The notes beneath the pieces were generated by a model. It was not told the DNA's origin, made no database searches, and saw only the letters and a list, made by a program, of their open reading frames with translations. A DNA stretch of 64,000 bases from NCBI RefSeq assembly GCF_042643145.1, contig NZ_JBHRSA010000004.1, forward strand, positions 271,258-335,257, written 5' to 3'. Positions 54,213-63,937 of the stretch are shown here, in pieces. Made by a program: the position numbers and the translations under genes. How positions within the stretch are numbered: position 1 is the stretch's first letter; each line of letters opens with the position of its first letter. The stretch is from Virgibacillus_O xinjiangensis (lineage in GTDB: Bacteria > Bacillota > Bacilli > Bacillales > Amphibacillaceae).

Positions 54213-54725
54213 TTAATAGCTCATCAGCTTCAACACATCGTAACCTTCCAATTTTTCCATACCGTTCAAATAGCTGAGTTCAATGATAAACGCACAACCT
54301 GCGACAACACCGCCAAGCTCCTCTACCAGCTTAATGGTTGCTTCAATGGTCCCGCCAGTAGCAAGCAAATCGTCGGTTATCAGCACCCTTTGTCCCGGCT
54401 TTATGGAATCTTTATGAATCGTAAGCACATTATTTCCATATTCCAAGCCGTAATCGGTTTTGATTACTTCACGCGGAAGCTTGCCTTCTTTCCTTACCGG
54501 TGCAAACCCTACCCCTAATGAATAGGATACGGGGCAGCCGATGATAAACCCACGTGCCTCGGGTCCCACTACAATGTCTATGTCCTTTTCCCGGGAGTAC
54601 TCCACGATCTCATCTACAGCTGATTTAAACGCTTCTCCATCAGCCATCAAGGGAGTGATATCTTTAAATTTAATTCCCTCTTTCGGCCAGTCTTCTACAA
54701 TCTTGACGTACTTTTTATAATCCAT
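54213..54725 (-). CDS. apt: Adenine phosphoribosyltransferase
   Basis: Adenine salvage enzyme, 170 aa. PRPP-binding motif VLITDDLLATGGTIEA; VGPEARGFIIGCPVSY for the base site. ATG 54725 with AAGGAGG before; it overlaps the end of recJ by 11 bases. Confidence 0.97.
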   Translation of the reverse strand: MDYKKYVKIVEDWPKEGIKFKDITPLMADGEAFKSAVDEIVEYSREKDIDIVVGPEARGFIIGCPVSYSLGVGFAPVRKEGKLPREVIKTDYGLEYGNNVLTIHKDSIKPGQRVLITDDLLATGGTIEATIKLVEELGGVVAGCAFIIELSYLNGMEKLEGYDVLKLMSY

Positions 54726-57030
54726 AGGTCTTTTCCTCCTTAGGTCTTCCCACATCATCCATACATTGGTCGAACCATCTTTTCAATTCATCAAAATTTG
54801 AGTAGTACAATTTTTTCTCTATATTGCTGCGCTCCATTCTGTATCTATATGAAGGTGAGTTTTTCAAGTCCTTCTTCTCTGGGTTTTCATTCACTTTAAT
54901 TGACCCGTTATCCATTTTAACAAAATCAAGCTCAGAAAACACTTGTAACATGAATCGTATGCGTTTTAAGTCCCACCCTTTCGCCCGAGTAATCGCCGTC
55001 ATATCTTGATCCTGATTCAGAATCTTCCTTTTCAGAATCAAGCCATATAACCATTTGAATTCTTCACGGGTTGGAAAGGATGACAGGTATAAACTCTGTT
55101 CTATATGATAGCAGACACATATATTTTCTGGTTGTACTTTCCGGATGACGTCTTCCAGCTGCCCCAGACTCTCTGGGAGCTCAAAAATATAAAGAACATC
55201 TGCTTTAGGTAATCCACTCACATCCTGCTCATACCCAATCTCTTTTATGTCCGAGGACAAAAGACCACCGCTGTTCCCGATCACGAGAGGATTTTTACCA
55301 TCCATACAGGGCACCATTTCCCTTCGGCGCTTTCCACGATAATCGAATAATTGCCATTCGTCTACCTTCATATCTCTCATAACCAACTGGACTTTTCTTT
55401 TTCCGTTCCACTCATTGATCCCCAATTCCCCTGCAACAGTTACTGGCGAACCCGGTGATAATCGGGCGAAGCGGTCTCCCATACCGAAACCGATTGCTTC
55501 CACTTGATGCATTTCTCTTTCGAACTGAAGTTTCAGATGATTCTTTGCACTCCCGATTTGTCTGGCATCGGCAGGCATTTCTTTCAGTTGGAAAACCGGT
55601 TTTGGGTTTTTCATGCCGAACGGAGCCAACCTGGATATCTCTTGCACCAGCTCTTCATCGATCTCCGCCAGTGCAAGTTCTCTGCTAATCTCTATTTCCT
55701 GCTTGAAATCTTCTTCCGACAGCTGTTCAGCTATCAACCGGTCCAACTCTTCCTGGACAATAGGAAGGTTCTCCAGTGGAAAGGTCATCCCAGCTGCCTG
55801 GGAATGGCCACCAAAATGTGTGAAATACTCTCTGATTTTCATACAATTACGGAACAAATCAAAAGAGGGGATACTTCGAGCTGACCCCTTGACTTCACCG
55901 GTTTCCGGCTTTACTGCCAGCACAATGGCCGGGCGGTCGAATTTCCTGACAAGTTTTGAGGCTACAATTCCGAGTACCCCTTCATTCCACCCTTCTTTTG
56001 CCACAATGAGTACACCATGATCCCTATTCGTCATATTTTCTGCTTCTTTAGCAATTTGGTTGACTATTTTTTGTCTCTCCTGATTTATCCGGTCGATTTC
56101 TGCTGCAATCTCAGCGGCTTCCACATGGTCCTCCGTCATCAACAATTGAACTGCAAGGTCTGCATCTTGAAGTCTTCCGACCGCATTAATCCGCGGTCCT
56201 ATCAAGAAACCGACATCTTCCTCTGTGACGTTCCCCTCAATATTTGACACACTCTTGAGCGCCTTCAACCCGGGATTAGCTGTTTCTGAAAGCTGCCGGA
56301 GACCATAGTAAGCAAGTATCCTATTCTCATCCACCAACGGAACCAGATCTGCTATCGTTCCAATGGCCGTAAATGGGAGAAGATGTTCGGGGAAATAACC
56401 GAGCAGCTGTTGTGCAAATTTGAAGGCAACACCTACTCCTGCCAATTCCTGAAAAGGATAGTTGGGTGAGCACTTTGGATGCAAGATAGCATAGGTTTCA
56501 GGCAATTCAGCTTGAACTTCGTGGTGGTCGGTGATGATGAGATCTACTCCAAGCTGTTTCAAGACTTCTGCTTCATTGACTCCTGCAATTCCATTATCAA
56601 CCGTTATAATTAGTTTGAATCCATTTTTGTATGCTTCTTTAAAGGCATCTTCATTCGGCCCATAACCTTCTGTAAACCGGTTTGGTATATAAAAATCACA
56701 GTCGGCCCCCAACTCTCTCAGCGCTTTAAGCATGACCGTGGTCGAGCATACTCCATCTGCATCATAATCACCGTACACAAGTATTTTTTCCTGGTTCTCC
56801 ACGGCCCTATAAACTCTGGCGCAAGCCTCTGTGATCGAATCAAAATTTAAAGGGTTATGTAAATTTTCAAGGTTGGGTGACAGAAAATCCACCGCTTCTT
56901 CTGCTGTAGTGATTCCTCTTTGCAGCAGAAGCTCTCTGACAACGGGTGATATTTTCATTGAATCATCCATCCACATATCCATATCGCCCTGAATCTCCAT
57001 TAATTTCCAATTAGCCTTGCTCTGTAACAT
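54715..57030 (-). CDS. recJ: Single-stranded-DNA-specific exonuclease RecJ
   Basis: 771 aa from ATG 57030. DHH phosphoesterase: DYDADG at 88-93, VDNGIAG, and TDHH at 167-170; DHHA1 region with THFGGHSQAAGMT; C-terminal OB and Firmicutes-specific domain. Degrades 5'-ssDNA in repair. Before apt, as in B. subtilis. Confidence 0.96.
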   Translation of the reverse strand: MLQSKANWKLMEIQGDMDMWMDDSMKISPVVRELLLQRGITTAEEAVDFLSPNLENLHNPLNFDSITEACARVYRAVENQEKILVYGDYDADGVCSTTVMLKALRELGADCDFYIPNRFTEGYGPNEDAFKEAYKNGFKLIITVDNGIAGVNEAEVLKQLGVDLIITDHHEVQAELPETYAILHPKCSPNYPFQELAGVGVAFKFAQQLLGYFPEHLLPFTAIGTIADLVPLVDENRILAYYGLRQLSETANPGLKALKSVSNIEGNVTEEDVGFLIGPRINAVGRLQDADLAVQLLMTEDHVEAAEIAAEIDRINQERQKIVNQIAKEAENMTNRDHGVLIVAKEGWNEGVLGIVASKLVRKFDRPAIVLAVKPETGEVKGSARSIPSFDLFRNCMKIREYFTHFGGHSQAAGMTFPLENLPIVQEELDRLIAEQLSEEDFKQEIEISRELALAEIDEELVQEISRLAPFGMKNPKPVFQLKEMPADARQIGSAKNHLKLQFEREMHQVEAIGFGMGDRFARLSPGSPVTVAGELGINEWNGKRKVQLVMRDMKVDEWQLFDYRGKRRREMVPCMDGKNPLVIGNSGGLLSSDIKEIGYEQDVSGLPKADVLYIFELPESLGQLEDVIRKVQPENICVCYHIEQSLYLSSFPTREEFKWLYGLILKRKILNQDQDMTAITRAKGWDLKRIRFMLQVFSELDFVKMDNGSIKVNENPEKKDLKNSPSYRYRMERSNIEKKLYYSNFDELKRWFDQCMDDVGRPKEEKTYGL

Positions 57031-57092
57031 GATTTCACCCCTGACTAATCTATTATACACATAGTCGGCCAGGGGTAGCAATCCGGATTTGA

Positions 57093-57440
57093 TTAGAGCG
57101 TATTTTTAGTTTTTACCGATTCATCCTGACTTTTTTCATCCTTGGACACTTCAGTGTCTCCGGATACTTGCTTAGTCTCTGTCGGGGCCTGCTGCTTCTC
57201 ATTCTGTTTGCGGAGGCTTTTTACTTCTCTTTGCAACTGGATAATTTTCTTGGCTCCTACACCAGCCGTAATAACCCCTCCCATGAGTACTGAAAAGAGA
57301 ATGACCAGTACAAGTGGCGATTCCCCACTCCAAAAAATATAATTCACTTCTACTGGGTCAACATTGACGACGGCAAATATTGCAACCAGAATCAATAGAA
57401 TAATGGCTAAAATGACGTATGTTTGACTTTTCAAATCCAC
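57093..57440 (-). CDS. yrvD: LapA family membrane protein (YrvD-like, DUF1049)
   Basis: 115 aa. Two membrane helices (about 8-27 and 43-65, VLVILFSVLMGGVITAGVG), NVDPVEVNYIFW between them, then a coiled coil (LQREVKSLRKQNEK) and a polar tail. Family role in Firmicutes unknown. Confidence 0.85.
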   Translation of the reverse strand: MDLKSQTYVILAIILLILVAIFAVVNVDPVEVNYIFWSGESPLVLVILFSVLMGGVITAGVGAKKIIQLQREVKSLRKQNEKQQAPTETKQVSGDTEVSKDEKSQDESVKTKNTL

Positions 57441-57500
57441 ACCCTCCTTTTATTATTCTATATAAACTAACCTACCCTTATATTCCCAAAAAAACACTTG

Positions 57501-57533
57501 AAAACCCCAGCCTTATTTAAAAGCTGGGGTTCT
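57501..57533 (-). terminator. Terminator after secDF
   Basis: Minus strand: AACCCCAGC, 11-nt loop, GCTGGGGTT followed by TTC and, a little later, a run of T. Separates secDF from yrvD. Confidence 0.7.
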
Positions 57534-57546
57534 TGAATTAGATGGG

Positions 57547-59802
57547 TTAAACCTGCGGGCCTTCCACACGCTTCTTCTTGGAAAAATCCACTGGCTTATT
57601 TTTAATATTTCTTCCCCGCCACACAAGCCATAACTGGGCGGCAATAAACAGAGAAGAATAAGAACCTGCAAATAATCCGACTGCCAGAGCAATTGCAAAC
57701 CCGGTAATCGGCTGAGCCCCTAGGAACAAGAATGCCAGAATCGCTATCATGGTTGTAATAGTCGTGTTGATGCTACGAGTAAACGACTGAACCAAACTCC
57801 TATTCACTAGAGTTGCAAGTTTCTTAAACGATGTAACTTTCTGCTCGTTACGCAGATTCTCTCTTATTCGGTCAAAGATGACAATCGTGTCATTGATCGA
57901 ATAACCGACGATGGTCAATACGGCAGCAACAATGGTCACATCGAATTCCAGCCGTGTAAAACTGAACACCGCAAGCATGAAAAATACATTGTGGAGCAAA
58001 GTCAAAATGGCCGTAATGGCAAAAATCAGCTCAAATCGGATGGCAACATAGATGATCATGCCTACAGAAGCAATCGCTACTGCATAAATGGCATTTTTCA
58101 CAAGTTCCTGTCCTACAATCGGAGAGACAACACTGACACTTGGCTGTACACCATATTCCCCTTCAAAGTACTGTTGAACTTCTGCCACCTCTTGCTCGCT
58201 CAGTACCGTATCGAAACGGGTGACAGCAATTTCATTATTTTCTCCTGACAAGACAATCGACTGTGCTTCCATGCCTAGCTCTTGGAGACCTTCCTCTACT
58301 TCTTCTGTCGTCAATCTTTCTTCCGCTACTACTTCCACCCGGGATCCACTGGTGAAGTCAACTCCCGGGTTCAATTGGAACATCAGGAATGATAGGGTTC
58401 CGAGAACAATCATGCCTATGGAAACCAGGAAGAATTTCTTCCGATGCTGTACGACATTCCTTTCCCTGCCGAGGAAAACTGGCTCTTGTTCGTTGACATC
58501 TGCAAGATCCTTGATGTCTTTTTCTTTTACTCCGAACCAGGTCTTCTTATTTTTCAAGAAGCGGGTTTTTACCCACAACCCTAATAAGAGTCTTGTACCG
58601 AAGACGGATGTGAGGAAACTCAGGACAATACTGATAATCAGCATCGTGGCAAAACCCTTGACCGAACTGGTACCGAAGATGAACAAAATAGCTGCAGCCA
58701 ATAATGTGGTGATGTTGGCATCAACTATTGTTGATAGCGAATTTTTGGTCCCTGCTTTAAAGGATGCCATTACCGACTTGCCTGCTCTCAATTCTTCCTT
58801 TATACGTTCAAAGGTAATGACATTCGCGTCCACGGCCATACCAACACCAAGGATAAGCGCGGCAATCCCCGGCAAGGTAAGCACGCCATTCAAGAGGTTG
58901 AACAACAGAAGCACCAGATAGATATAGATGCTTAGGTTGATTGCTGCCATCAACCCCGGGAAACGGTATACGCCAATGATAAATAGGAAGATCAGGCCAA
59001 TACCCACAAACGCTGCGAATACCGTCTTATTTAATGCCTGTTCCCCGAACTGCGCACCAACAGATGTGGAATATATTTCATTCATATTGACTGGCAGTGA
59101 GCCAGAATTGATGATATCAGCCATCTGTTGCGCCGATTCTACCGTAAAATCGCCGTTGATCTGCACACTGGTGGAATTGATCACTTCATTGACGGTGGGA
59201 GCTGATACATATTTTGGATCTTCCTTGGTTACTTCTTCTTCATAGGAATCCCCTTCTTGGTAATCCATCCATATGACCAGCCTGTTATCAGGAAAAGGCA
59301 TCTGGCTGATTTGTTCCGTCACATCCGCAAACTTGGAAGCATCATTCAACTGCAACGTCACAATCGGTGCATTCGTCTGAGGATCAAAATCCTGACTCGC
59401 ACTTCCTTCGCGGATATCCGAACCATCCAGCAATTTATTATCATTCACATCCCGGAAGGAGAGCCTTGCAGATGTCGACAGCATTTCCCTTGCTTCGGCC
59501 TGATTGTCGACCCCGGCTAGTTGGACACGTATCCGGTCCTCCCCTTCAATGTTTATAACCGCTTCACTGATACCCAGGCGGTTGACCCGATCATTGAGGG
59601 TAGACACCGTCCCTTCCATCAGACTCCTCGTAACTTCCTGATCCTCTTCTATTGGCTCTATTTCATATAGAACCTCAAAACCGCCCTGAAGATCAAGACC
59701 TAAATTTATATCTTTGGTGATTCCTGAAACCGTCGTCCCAATTGTCCCTGCAAATACAAGAACAATTAGAAAAAAGGCAACTATTCTGCCTCTGCTTTTC
59801 AT
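57547..59802 (-). CDS. secDF: Protein translocase subunit SecDF (fused)
   Basis: 751 aa, natural fusion of SecD and SecF with about 12 helices, as in B. subtilis. SecD half: LGLDLQGGFEVLYEI, the periplasmic P1 domain, and GVGMAVDANVITFERIKEEL; SecF half: VLTIVGYSINDTIVIFDRIR. Uses the proton motive force to help export. ATG 59802 with GGGAGG upstream. Confidence 0.96.
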   Translation of the reverse strand: MKSRGRIVAFFLIVLVFAGTIGTTVSGITKDINLGLDLQGGFEVLYEIEPIEEDQEVTRSLMEGTVSTLNDRVNRLGISEAVINIEGEDRIRVQLAGVDNQAEAREMLSTSARLSFRDVNDNKLLDGSDIREGSASQDFDPQTNAPIVTLQLNDASKFADVTEQISQMPFPDNRLVIWMDYQEGDSYEEEVTKEDPKYVSAPTVNEVINSTSVQINGDFTVESAQQMADIINSGSLPVNMNEIYSTSVGAQFGEQALNKTVFAAFVGIGLIFLFIIGVYRFPGLMAAINLSIYIYLVLLLFNLLNGVLTLPGIAALILGVGMAVDANVITFERIKEELRAGKSVMASFKAGTKNSLSTIVDANITTLLAAAILFIFGTSSVKGFATMLIISIVLSFLTSVFGTRLLLGLWVKTRFLKNKKTWFGVKEKDIKDLADVNEQEPVFLGRERNVVQHRKKFFLVSIGMIVLGTLSFLMFQLNPGVDFTSGSRVEVVAEERLTTEEVEEGLQELGMEAQSIVLSGENNEIAVTRFDTVLSEQEVAEVQQYFEGEYGVQPSVSVVSPIVGQELVKNAIYAVAIASVGMIIYVAIRFELIFAITAILTLLHNVFFMLAVFSFTRLEFDVTIVAAVLTIVGYSINDTIVIFDRIRENLRNEQKVTSFKKLATLVNRSLVQSFTRSINTTITTMIAILAFLFLGAQPITGFAIALAVGLFAGSYSSLFIAAQLWLVWRGRNIKNKPVDFSKKKRVEGPQV

Positions 59803-59851
59803 CTGACTATTTCCTCCCTCTGATTGTTCGGACAAACAACTATGTATTCAA

Positions 59852-60154
59852 CTAAATATTATCAGATTCTGAACCGGTTACTGCAGCGATGGAAGCCATC
59901 AAGCCATCGTCGTCTTTATATGCATTCACCGTCAGATAGCTTAAATATGTATTGGTGCCCAAATGAAAGATGTCTCCCACCACTTCATATAATCTCAACT
60001 CGGGATCTCCCTTCCACACCTTCTGTACAAGACAATTCCAAATATCTTCTGATGTAGCCTTCTCATAACCCATCAAATGAAATTCACCAGCCTTGCTTTC
60101 CAATGCTGGGTCAACCATCTCTTTCCATTCACTTGCCTTTTGCAAGATTTCCAA
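59852..60154 (-). CDS. comN: Post-transcriptional regulator ComN
   Basis: 100 aa (YrzD). In B. subtilis ComN promotes comE mRNA accumulation/localisation. Start TTG 60154 behind GGAGGAGG, eight bases. Sequence shows FHLMGYEKATSEDIWNCLV and IFHLGTNTYLSYLTVNAYKD. Between secDF and spoVB as expected; a link to the comE genes at 13-17 kb is inferred from the family. Confidence 0.88.
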   Translation of the reverse strand: MEILQKASEWKEMVDPALESKAGEFHLMGYEKATSEDIWNCLVQKVWKGDPELRLYEVVGDIFHLGTNTYLSYLTVNAYKDDDGLMASIAAVTGSESDNI

Positions 60155-60197
60155 ACAGACTACCTCCTCCCGATGACGGATAATCGACTCCTTGTTG

Positions 60198-60227
60198 TCA
60201 TGCTTGGCCTACTTTCACGCATATATA
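60198..60227 (+). promoter_or_regulatory. Candidate sigma-E promoter of spoVB
   Basis: TCATGCT (-35, 5/7 to KMATATT), 15-bp spacer, CATATATA (-10, 6/8 to CATACANT). spoVB is sigma-E controlled in B. subtilis. Confidence 0.35.
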
Positions 60228-60274
60228 TCATTGTATCTGAAATTCCATTATTTGAGAAGGCAGGTCTTCATGCA

Positions 60275-61825
60275 ATGACCAAACAAACATTTTTGCAAGG
60301 TGCGTTAATCTTGATTGCCGCTGGCATGATCACTAGATTTCTAGGCTTCATTAACCGGATCGTGGTGGCGAGGCTGATGGGAGAAGAAGGAATAGGTTTG
60401 TATATGATGGCGCTGCCAACACTGTTTCTTGTCATTACCTTGACCCAGTTCGGGCTACCGGTCGCCATTTCTAAGAGAGTTGCAGAAGCAGAGGCTGTGA
60501 ATGACCGGATTAAGGTAAAAAAAATTCTGCTCGTTTCCTTAATGATTACCTCTATATCCAGTATATTTTTTACAGTCAGTTTGATTTTGGCAGCCCCTTT
60601 TGTAGCGTCTAATCTTCTGACAGACCAGCGGACAATGTACCCCCTGCTCGCTATCAGTCCAATCGTTCCCATCGTGGCCATTTCTTCTGTTCTTAGAGGA
60701 TACTTTCAAGGAAAGCAGAATATGAAGCCTCAGAGCTATTCACAAGTCATTGAGCAAATCGTCAGAATCATTTGTGTGGCTTTCTTTATCAAGATGCTCC
60801 TTCCTTATGGCGTTGAGTTTGCAGCTGCAGGGGCCATGTTCAGCGTCATCCTGGGAGAATTTGTATCCTTGATGTATATGATCCATACCTTCAAAAGGAG
60901 GAAATTGATCAAGCTGCGGACAAACTTTCTCTCTTATTTGAAATCTAGCAGAGACACAGTCCGTGAACTGTTCTCCATTTCTCTTCCTAGCACGGGCAGC
61001 CGAATGATCGGTTCCTTTTCCAACTTTCTTGAACCGATTATTGTGGCACAGAGTATGGCAATAGCAGGCATATCCAATACGATGGTAACAAAGCAATACG
61101 GCGAACTGACAGGCTATATACTACCGCTTCTCTTCCTGCCGACATTCATCACACATTCATTGGCCATTGCTTTGGTACCATCCATTTCGGAAGCATCTGC
61201 AAAGAAAAATACAAAGTTGATTCACTATCGGATTCATCAGTCTATAAGAATCTCCTTTGCATCAGGCGCAATCGCTACCATCGTACTTACGTTATTCAGT
61301 GACACCATCCTCACTTTCATGTATGATACCAGCAATGCCGGATACCTGCTGGTATTGATGGCGCCCTTTTATCTGTTGCTGTATGTCCAAGCTCCTTTAC
61401 AGGCTGCACTACAAGCCCTGGACCTAGCCAGACCTGCCATGTGGAACAGTTTAATTGGTGCAGTTTTTAAATTCATCATCTTATTCCTTCTGGCTTCAAA
61501 TCCAGAATTCGGGATTAAGGGTGTGGCTATTGCCATGTCGGTAGGGGTAATCCTTATCACTTTCCTGCACTTGGCTACCTTGCGGAAAGCGGTTCAATTC
61601 TCCATCCCCATGGTCGATGTCGGAAAGATGGCCACACTGGTACTTTTAACCTGGAGTACTGGAAGCCTGCTTAAATCCATGTATGCGCAGACAATTCCTG
61701 GCATTCCATTATTTCTTCTCTTATTAACGGCCTTATCCGGCTGTTATATCCTATTTCTCATTCTTCTCCGGTTCATAACCAGAGAAGAGCTGAAGCAAAT
61801 CCCCTTCTTGCAAAAGTGGGCATGA
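60275..61825 (+). CDS. spoVB: Stage V sporulation protein B (MATE/MOP-type flippase family)
   Basis: Integral membrane protein for spore cortex synthesis, probably a lipid-linked precursor flippase. 516 aa from ATG 60275 (B. subtilis 518): starts MTKQTFLQGALILIAAGMIT; RIVVARLMGEEGIGLYMMALP and RGYFQGKQNMKPQSYSQVIE are conserved. About 14 helices. The frame opens earlier (60077), but that part is antisense to comN and is not used. Confidence 0.95.
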   Translation: MTKQTFLQGALILIAAGMITRFLGFINRIVVARLMGEEGIGLYMMALPTLFLVITLTQFGLPVAISKRVAEAEAVNDRIKVKKILLVSLMITSISSIFFTVSLILAAPFVASNLLTDQRTMYPLLAISPIVPIVAISSVLRGYFQGKQNMKPQSYSQVIEQIVRIICVAFFIKMLLPYGVEFAAAGAMFSVILGEFVSLMYMIHTFKRRKLIKLRTNFLSYLKSSRDTVRELFSISLPSTGSRMIGSFSNFLEPIIVAQSMAIAGISNTMVTKQYGELTGYILPLLFLPTFITHSLAIALVPSISEASAKKNTKLIHYRIHQSIRISFASGAIATIVLTLFSDTILTFMYDTSNAGYLLVLMAPFYLLLYVQAPLQAALQALDLARPAMWNSLIGAVFKFIILFLLASNPEFGIKGVAIAMSVGVILITFLHLATLRKAVQFSIPMVDVGKMATLVLLTWSTGSLLKSMYAQTIPGIPLFLLLLTALSGCYILFLILLRFITREELKQIPFLQKWA

Positions 61826-61867
61826 TTTTCCACCAACCATCCCTGCTTTATCGTTGAAATCAACTCA

Positions 61868-61899
61868 AAAATGCCGCTATCCTAGGATAGCGGCATTTT
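61868..61899. terminator. Bidirectional palindromic terminator between spoVB and the transporter gene
   Basis: A perfect 32-bp palindrome centred on CCTAGG, with AAAATGCCGCTATCC on one side and the complement on the other. T tails on both strands. Confidence 0.85.
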
Positions 61900-63193
61900 A
61901 TTGTCCTGTTAAAGGAAGCAAATAACGGATATAAATATAAGCGGTTGTGATCACTAAAGATAATAGTACAAAGGGAACCCCATAGCGCATGAACTGCAGG
62001 AAGGGTATCCTTTGCCTGGCGCCCTCTGCTAATCCTGCGACCACCACATTAGCAGAAGCCCCGATCAGAGTAGCATTCCCTCCGAGACAAGCGCCGAGTG
62101 CAAGTGACCACCAAATGGGATCAAGATTCGTCATTCCATAATGTTCAAATTCCTGGACGACTGGAATCATCGCTGCTACGAAAGGAATATTGTCCACAAT
62201 TCCTGACAATAAGCCGGATACCCATAATATCAGCAGTGCAGTCATGGAATAATTCCCTTCTGTCGAGCCGACGATAGTCTCCGCCATCTTATCAATCAAA
62301 CCTACCTCCTCCAATCCCCCCACTAACATGAATAATCCAATGAAAAAGAAAAGGGTTACCCACTCTACTTTCTCAAACACGTGCTCAGCTTCCAGTTCTT
62401 TTTCTGTCAACAAAAGCAGAAGGACGGCTCCACTTATCGCAACGACTGTCAGTTCGATGTGGAGGAAACTGTGCAATAGAAACCCCGACAAGGTCATGAT
62501 CAATACGGCGATTGACTGATACAGCATGGGCGATTTAATCAAATACGCTTCCGCATTGATTTTCATCAATTCACTGGTGTCTCCTCCTCCATTTTTTAGC
62601 AGGTCACGGAAGTGAAGCTGGAGAAAGATCAACATGACAAAGAATAAGACAAGAGCCAAGGGAGCCAAATGCTGGATGAATGATAGAAATGTGAGGTGTT
62701 CTACCGCCTGTCCAATCATTATATTAGGTGGATCACCGATTAAAGTAGCAGATCCACCGATATTTGAGCTGAATATAATTGCGAGCAGATACGGGAAGGC
62801 CGGAAGCTTCAGCATCCTTGTGACTCTCAGCATAATAGGCACAAAAATCAATACGGTAGTTACATTATCCAGCAGCGCTGATCCGACTGCTGTCAGTATA
62901 CTTGCACCTACCAGCAGCGGCACAGGTGAGCCTCTGACATGCTGTGCAAAACGGATGGCGATATAACTGAACAAGCCCGTTTTATCTGTAATGGAAATCA
63001 ATACCATCATGGAAAATAACAGGGCAACCGTATTCCAATCGATATGGCTGATAAACATTTCTTCGGCCGTATATATCCCAGTCAGAAGCAGAAGGACTCC
63101 TCCAGCAAGTGCTACTACTGCGCGATTCACCTTATCACTCATAATGAAAACATAACTGACAAGGAAGATAACCGCTGCAAAAACAATGTCCAT
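61898..63193 (-). CDS. ArsB/NhaD family transporter
   Basis: 431 aa, about 11-12 helices, ion transporter superfamily. Two family repeats are visible: LLDNVTTVLIFVPIMLRVTR with GGSATLIGDPPNIMIG, and IVDNIPFVAAMIPVVQEF with GGNATLIGASANVVVAG. Could move Na+ (NhaD-like), arsenite or organic acids; not decidable from sequence. ATG 63193 with AAGGGATGAGGG upstream; upstream extension not supported. Confidence 0.9.
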   Translation of the reverse strand: MDIVFAAVIFLVSYVFIMSDKVNRAVVALAGGVLLLLTGIYTAEEMFISHIDWNTVALLFSMMVLISITDKTGLFSYIAIRFAQHVRGSPVPLLVGASILTAVGSALLDNVTTVLIFVPIMLRVTRMLKLPAFPYLLAIIFSSNIGGSATLIGDPPNIMIGQAVEHLTFLSFIQHLAPLALVLFFVMLIFLQLHFRDLLKNGGGDTSELMKINAEAYLIKSPMLYQSIAVLIMTLSGFLLHSFLHIELTVVAISGAVLLLLLTEKELEAEHVFEKVEWVTLFFFIGLFMLVGGLEEVGLIDKMAETIVGSTEGNYSMTALLILWVSGLLSGIVDNIPFVAAMIPVVQEFEHYGMTNLDPIWWSLALGACLGGNATLIGASANVVVAGLAEGARQRIPFLQFMRYGVPFVLLSLVITTAYIYIRYLLPLTGQ

Positions 63194-63321
63194 TCCCTCA
63201 TCCCTTCCATCCTTGAAAATACATACCAATAATATATATGCGAAAGGGACAAACATTATTTTCGTCTATTTTCCACATCCGTGGAATAAAATCAGAACAG
63301 GTGGACAAAGGAGGGATTTGC

Positions 63322-63699
63322 TTGGGTAAACAATTTACCGCTTTGCTGTATGGATGGATTGTTATTTTCGGTCTAATCCTTGTTGCAAGTGTTCTGATTG
63401 CACTGCTATTAAGATTCACCACTTTTAATGAACCATCACTGACATGGGTAACCTTGATCATCGGACTTTTATCTCTATTTTTAGGGGGGTTGGCCGCTGG
63501 TGTGAAAGGAAAGGAAAAAGGATGGATCATCGGAGGTATTACAGGGGCAGGCTTCACGCTTTTCACGTTTCTCGTACAATATTTAGGATTCAGCCAAGGC
63601 TTCACCATGGAGCAGACTCTCCATCACGGTGGCTATTTGCTAGCAGCCCTATTTGGAGGGATTCTCGGAGTGAATATTGCGAAACCGGAAAACGAGTAG
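63322..63699 (+). CDS. yrzE: TIGR04086 family membrane protein (YrzE-like)
   Basis: 125 aa from TTG 63322 behind AAAGGAGGG. Four membrane helices: ALLYGWIVIFGLILVASVLI, WVTLIIGLLSLFLGGLAAG, WIIGGITGAGFTLFTFLV and a C-terminal GGYLLAALFGGILGVNIA. Function unknown; in B. subtilis YrzE is encoded close to secDF. The longer frame to 63238 is not supported. Confidence 0.85.
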   Translation: MGKQFTALLYGWIVIFGLILVASVLIALLLRFTTFNEPSLTWVTLIIGLLSLFLGGLAAGVKGKEKGWIIGGITGAGFTLFTFLVQYLGFSQGFTMEQTLHHGGYLLAALFGGILGVNIAKPENE

Positions 63700-63740
63700 T
63701 CGCCATTATAAGAAGTATTGGTTTACGTTCGGAACACACC

Positions 63741-63785
63741 AACCAGCAGTTCAAGGAGCGGTTACTTGGATTGCTGGTTTTTTGG
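63741..63785 (+). terminator. Terminator after yrzE
   Basis: AACCAGCA and TGCTGGTT arms (inner CAAG/CTTG pairing) followed by a run of T. Confidence 0.8.
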
Positions 63786-63860
63786 CAGGAAATTTATTCT
63801 GCCAAAGGGCAACAGATCAGCAATTTTGAAGGGGGGCGTTATGCTTCCTTAATGGATTAA

Positions 63861-63894
63861 AAAGAAGGGCAATACTGATGTATTGCCCTTCTCA
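63861..63894 (-). terminator. Minus-strand terminator near the right edge
   Basis: 13-bp stem AGAAGGGCAATAC with its complement, four-base loop, and on minus a TTTTT tail. It should end transcription coming from the right of the window. Confidence 0.85.
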
Positions 63895-63936
63895 GCTTGT
63901 AGAGAAACCTCGTGTTTTTCTACAAGCTTTTTTTCT
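63893..63936 (+). terminator. Plus-strand terminator near the right edge
   Basis: AGCTTGTAGA and TCTACAAGCT arms with AAA/TTT pairing inside, then a run of T on plus. Confidence 0.7.
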
Positions 63937-63937
63937 T

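Noticed and set aside
60077..60274. N-terminal extension of spoVB
   Set aside because: Antisense to comN and without a ribosome site; family proteins begin at MTKQTF.
63444..63860. 138-aa plus-strand ORF overlapping yrzE
   Set aside because: Lies mostly out of frame within yrzE and runs through a terminator; no ribosome site.
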